Made by a program: the position numbers and the translations under genes
Shown: piece by piece, positions 23,298 through 25,891 of the stretch
How the letters are laid out: each line of letters opens with the position of its first letter
Position numbering within the stretch: the first letter of the stretch is position 1
Source: Nitrososphaeria archaeon
GTDB lineage: Archaea > Thermoproteota > Nitrososphaeria > JACIWG01
Direction: 5' to 3'
Length of the DNA stretch: 25,891 nt
NCBI GenBank assembly: GCA_029776125.1
Contig: JARVJS010000018.1
Coordinates: 1-25,891 of the forward strand
Notes under the pieces: generated by a model
Databases searched by the model: none
Told to the model about the DNA's origin: nothing
What the model saw: the letters and a program-made list of their open reading frames with translations, nothing else

Positions 23298-24263
23298 TTA
23301 AAATTTTTGCCCTTTTAAATATTCTACAAGTTTTAACCCATACTGTAGAGAAAGCACAGGTTTATCAAAGAAATCCTCGCCTATTCGAGGACAGGCAGTT
23401 TCAATAAACACATCTATGTCTGGGAACGCATTCAATTTGTCATTTGAAATATCCTTCATAGCAATAAGGTAAACCTTCCTTCCAAGAAATTTTAGTTCTT
23501 TATATAATTTGAAAGCAGCAGTCATATTAAATTGGCCTTCCTTTAACCCTACAATTATTCCTATACTTTTGGCGTCTACAGCTTTATAGAAATTAAAAAT
23601 TAAACGCTTTTTTATTTTTAAAGCATCCTGTTCGATTGGAACAACCTCCAAAGTATATGGGTCTAGCATGAAAACCGGTTTTTCTAAAAAGTTATAGAGA
23701 CCTATAGCATGAAACCGACTAGATCCCATAAATAAGAAAACTTCAACATAAGGCATTATTGCTTCACATGTGGAATAATTACAGCCGAAGACTTGCCCTT
23801 TTTGCAATGGAGGGACAGAATCACCAATGTACACAAAAAAACCTAATTCCTGAAGATAATCTCTCGCTTCATCAAGCTTTTTTAAATGAGGGCCAATAGT
23901 ACATAATCCTATTTTTTTATACATTTTTATTAAAGGTAATGCTTTTTCTATTACAGGAATAAGGGAAATATTATCATAGGCTTCTATAAAATATGTCATT
24001 TTTCCTGCTTTTTTAAGAGCAGAATTATGGCCTATATGTAATAATAGGTCAGCTTGTATAAAGGAAGCTTCACTTTCAGCTAAATCGCAAATACCATAAC
24101 ATGATTCCCCTAAAAAAATGGCATCAAAGTTATAGGTATTTGAAAGACCAGTTATAATTTCAATACATTTTAATCTAATACCTGGAGGACATGTAACTAA
24201 TACAAGTTTAGGCCTTTTTTCCTCAACCAATTTTATTAACGAATCCATATCAATTTCTATCAA
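23298..24263 (-). CDS. dph2: diphthamide biosynthesis enzyme Dph2
   Basis: From TTG at 24263 this is 321 residues. It is a radical-type Fe-S enzyme that transfers aminocarboxypropyl from SAM to a histidine of aEF2. Cysteines are at 55/59 (ESCYGICDLA), 161/166 (GCNYSTC) and 291 (ETACPRIGEDF). These match closely the three cluster ligands of Pyrococcus Dph2, which lie near 59, 163 and 287. The frame is open to 24296, but TTG at 24263 has GGGGGTG six bases before it and gives a normal N-terminus (MIEIDMDSLIKLVEEKRPK). It diverges from rpl15e. Confidence 0.92.
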   Translation of the reverse strand: MIEIDMDSLIKLVEEKRPKLVLVTCPPGIRLKCIEIITGLSNTYNFDAIFLGESCYGICDLAESEASFIQADLLLHIGHNSALKKAGKMTYFIEAYDNISLIPVIEKALPLIKMYKKIGLCTIGPHLKKLDEARDYLQELGFFVYIGDSVPPLQKGQVFGCNYSTCEAIMPYVEVFLFMGSSRFHAIGLYNFLEKPVFMLDPYTLEVVPIEQDALKIKKRLIFNFYKAVDAKSIGIIVGLKEGQFNMTAAFKLYKELKFLGRKVYLIAMKDISNDKLNAFPDIDVFIETACPRIGEDFFDKPVLSLQYGLKLVEYLKGQKF

Positions 24264-24308
24264 TTTACGCACCCCCAAACTGTTTATTAACAGCAAAATT
24301 TAATATCT

Positions 24309-24740
24309 ATGCCTATAGCGGGAATAGGTATGTATAGACAAGTGGCACAGGCTTGGAGAAAAATATACAGAGAAAATTTAGAGATACTTCGATTAAGAGT
24401 AGAAAAATGGAGAAAAGAGAAAGCAATAGTTAGAGTGGACAAACCAACTAGAATAGATAGAGCTAGAAGACTTGGATATAAAGCAAAGAAAGGATACATA
24501 GTTGTTAGAGTACGTTTAAGTCGTAAAGGAAAAAGGGTGAAGAGACCTAGATCAGGTAGAAGGCCAAAACACATGGGCGTCGTTAAAATAAAACCACATG
24601 TAAATTACAAAGAGACAGCTATGAATAGGGTAAGAGAAAAATATCCGAATATGAAAGTTTTAAATGCTTATTATCTATATAAGGATGGAAAACATATTTG
24701 GTATGAAGTTATATTAAAAGATAAAAATATTAAGGATTAA
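24309..24740 (+). CDS. rpl15e: large-subunit ribosomal protein L15e
   Basis: At 143 residues the core stretches WRKEKAIVRVDKPTRIDRAR, LGYKAKKGYIVVRVR, SGRRPKHMGV and YPNMKVLNAYYLYKDG are typical of L15e, which binds 23S rRNA. ATG at 24309 is the outer start. ATG at 24330 (MYRQVAQAW) matches the usual L15e N-terminus equally well. TATA-like boxes at about 24283-24290 and 24297-24305 fit one start each. The 3' end overlaps convergent EF-1beta by four bases. Confidence 0.94.
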   Translation: MPIAGIGMYRQVAQAWRKIYRENLEILRLRVEKWRKEKAIVRVDKPTRIDRARRLGYKAKKGYIVVRVRLSRKGKRVKRPRSGRRPKHMGVVKIKPHVNYKETAMNRVREKYPNMKVLNAYYLYKDGKHIWYEVILKDKNIKD

Positions 24741-25000
24741 ACCTTAGTTGAAGCAATAACTTCGAATTCACTTACATTTTTTGATTCTTTAAATATAGAT
24801 TCAATCTCATCAATATTAACATTATCACTTACACGAATGTCTAAAATTAAAGCACTTAAGCCGAAAGCTATAGGTTCAGCTCTAAACTGACCAACCTCTG
24901 CTTTATTCTCTAATTTCTGTTTTATTTCATCATAAATTGTTTTCAAATCAATATCTATGTCAGTTGGAAAGATTTTGTAGCGAATTACCATTTTTCCCAT
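24737..25000 (-). CDS. ef1b: elongation factor 1-beta (aEF1B)
   Basis: From ATG at 25000 this is 87 residues, the normal length for the archaeal guanine-nucleotide exchange factor of aEF1A. The ferredoxin-like fold includes VIRYKIFPTDIDIDL and a conserved central EPIAFGLSALILDIRV. GGTGAT lies four bases before this ATG. The open frame to 25024 runs into the upstream gene and lacks a ribosome-binding site. The zinc protein immediately upstream is the usual archaeal neighbour. Confidence 0.94.
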   Translation of the reverse strand: MGKMVIRYKIFPTDIDIDLKTIYDEIKQKLENKAEVGQFRAEPIAFGLSALILDIRVSDNVNIDEIESIFKESKNVSEFEVIASTKV

Positions 25001-25010
25001 TATTATCACC

Positions 25011-25187
25011 CTAAGGCCCCTCAAATCCGCAATTTATACATTTATAAACTCTAGCAAATGCTCTACACTTTTCGCAACGCCAGATTTGAACTAGGCCACA
25101 ATTAGGACAATAAAATTTTACAGCCTTCTCTCCGACAGAAATTGGCCTATTACATGATGAACATTTAGGTAGCTTAGCTTGTGACAT
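25011..25187 (-). CDS. four-knuckle zinc-finger protein next to EF-1beta
   Basis: This 58-residue protein starts at ATG 25187 and has four CxxC pairs: C9/C12, C27/C30, C38/C41 and C50/C53 (YCPNCG, WRCEKC, YKCINCGFEGP), forming two zinc sites. It matches the small archaeal zinc-finger family that nearly always sits directly upstream of EF-1beta and is related to haloarchaeal HVO_2753-type proteins. A role in translation or RNA binding is inferred from this context. The stop lies 10 bases before the EF-1beta ATG, and the GGTGAT of that gene overlaps the intervening bases. Confidence 0.88.
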   Translation of the reverse strand: MSQAKLPKCSSCNRPISVGEKAVKFYCPNCGLVQIWRCEKCRAFARVYKCINCGFEGP

Positions 25188-25224
25188 ACCAACGCACTCA
25201 TTTAAATGATAAATAAAGTTTTCT

Positions 25225-25891
25225 CTATTCAGTTATTAAACTTTTTAAGATCATTGGAACGGTACGCCCAAACATCTTACCACTAATTTTTAGTACATTT
25301 TTGATACCAAGAGATTTAATTATAGATGAAATGTGTAAGTCATAATCGATGTTTAATATGGTAGTATTAGAGAGGACATCTTTAGCGATAGCAAAGAGCT
25401 TTTCAAGCCCATTATTATCCATATTTTCAAATATACCTCTTACAAATTTCATTAATTTAATTTCTTTATCAAAATTCAAAAACCAGCTTTTTTCATATTC
25501 TTCAACTAGAGAAATAGAAGGATTTAGTATCTTATTATAGAGCGCGTTAGCCAAAAGGATGGAACCCATACCTCCAAAATATATACCACCACCAGTAGTT
25601 GGTTTGGTTTGACCCGCAGAATCACCTACAGACAAAATTTTATCTTTTACAAGATTTTCTTTTACACCACCAATGACAATTGGTGAAGAATTAATTTTGA
25701 TATAATTTTTTATGCCAATTCTTTTAAAAAATATTTTAATGAGTTCAAATGAATTTGATTTTGATGCAAGACCAACTTTTGCCAAATTTTCATTAATTGG
25801 GATCAACCATGCAAAGAATCCTGGAGCAATCGTTTTATCAAAAAATACATGTATAGTGTCAGGATGGAAATCTCTATAGAATGCATATGCT
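25225..25891 (-). CDS. geranylgeranyl reductase family flavoprotein, N-terminus outside window
   Basis: The frame runs off the right edge; 221 residues are visible. The upstream part reads AYAFYRDFHPDTIHVFFDK, then APGFFAWLIPINENLAKVGL, the GGR-type P.G..W..P segment. The FAD-binding LSVGDSAGQTKPTTGGGI follows. This enzyme class saturates the geranylgeranyl chains of archaeal membrane lipids. The C-terminal tail is helical. An internal TTG (25806) is not the start, because coding similarity continues upstream. With egsA it is the second lipid-synthesis gene here. Confidence 0.92.
   Translation of the reverse strand, partial: AYAFYRDFHPDTIHVFFDKTIAPGFFAWLIPINENLAKVGLASKSNSFELIKIFFKRIGIKNYIKINSSPIVIGGVKENLVKDKILSVGDSAGQTKPTTGGGIYFGGMGSILLANALYNKILNPSISLVEEYEKSWFLNFDKEIKLMKFVRGIFENMDNNGLEKLFAIAKDVLSNTTILNIDYDLHISSIIKSLGIKNVLKISGKMFGRTVPMILKSLITE

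Noticed and set aside
25001..25024. N-terminal extension of EF-1beta
   Set aside because: It would overlap the zinc-protein stop and has no ribosome-binding site; ATG at 25000 has GGTGAT at good spacing and gives the usual length.
1..25891. CRISPR arrays, insertion sequences or prophage genes
   Set aside because: No regularly spaced direct repeats, no intact transposase or integrase, and no phage structural genes were seen; the gene content is almost entirely housekeeping.

Overview
This window is archaeal and AT-rich (very roughly one third G+C by eye). The evidence is unambiguous: a 7S SRP RNA, an intron-bearing tRNA-Trp, archaeal DnaG, Pelota, Csl4, Rpo11, TFS, ribosomal proteins L15e and L37e, sn-glycerol-1-phosphate dehydrogenase, geranylgeranyl reductase, the FttA/aCPSF1 termination nuclease and a beta proteasome subunit. 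The 5S rRNA stands apart from any 16S/23S genes, as is usual in the TACK/Thermoproteota side of the archaea. A SepF-like gene suggests FtsZ-type division, which argues against Sulfolobales-like lineages. RNA genes are far richer in G+C than the coding background, which suggests a thermophile. I cannot name the genus.

Layout. Positions 1-2860 are an RNA-rich, gene-poor stretch: tRNA-Gly (cut by the window edge), tRNA-Ala(GGC), a region of broken reading frames, a 24-residue lysine-rich peptide gene, a rhomboid protease, tRNA-Ile, a duplicated small membrane peptide (one copy frameshifted), tRNA-Val, tRNA-Ser and SRP RNA. From 2878 to 4299 come a tRNA 2-thiolation enzyme and a small signal-peptide/two-helix membrane protein that looks like a VirB2/CedA1-type pilin subunit. 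From 4337 to 10356 lies a minus-strand block: pheS-pheT, a structured non-coding RNA, a small TOPRIM protein, dnaG and pelota. From 10415 to 14474 there are TrpRS, archaeal phosphopantetheine adenylyltransferase, methionine aminopeptidase, a small zinc protein coupled to a DUF1512-like membrane protein, and 5S rRNA. tRNA-Trp with its intron and tRNA-Ala(TGC) follow.

From 14924 to 25891 most genes are housekeeping: a PAP2-fold membrane protein, ribose-5-phosphate isomerase with an overlapping coiled-coil membrane protein, LSm-L37e, a PUA protein, SepF, proteasome beta with FttA, G1P dehydrogenase, the Csl4-Rpo11-TFS transcription/RNA-decay cluster with Dph2, L15e, a zinc protein with EF-1beta, and the C-terminal part of geranylgeranyl reductase. 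Together they cover translation (tRNAs, synthetases, EF-1beta, diphthamide, ribosome rescue), RNA end formation and decay, protein turnover and ether-lipid synthesis.

The least explained parts are the two-domain structured RNA at about 7004-7168, which occupies the apparent 5' end of the TOPRIM reading frame; the tRNA-Trp intron, which may carry a degenerate C/D guide; the pilin-like protein at 3961-4299; the peptide duplication at 1935-2253; and the scrambled region at 281-740. Many genes have a TATA-like box about 25-30 bases before the start codon, so leaderless transcripts look common.
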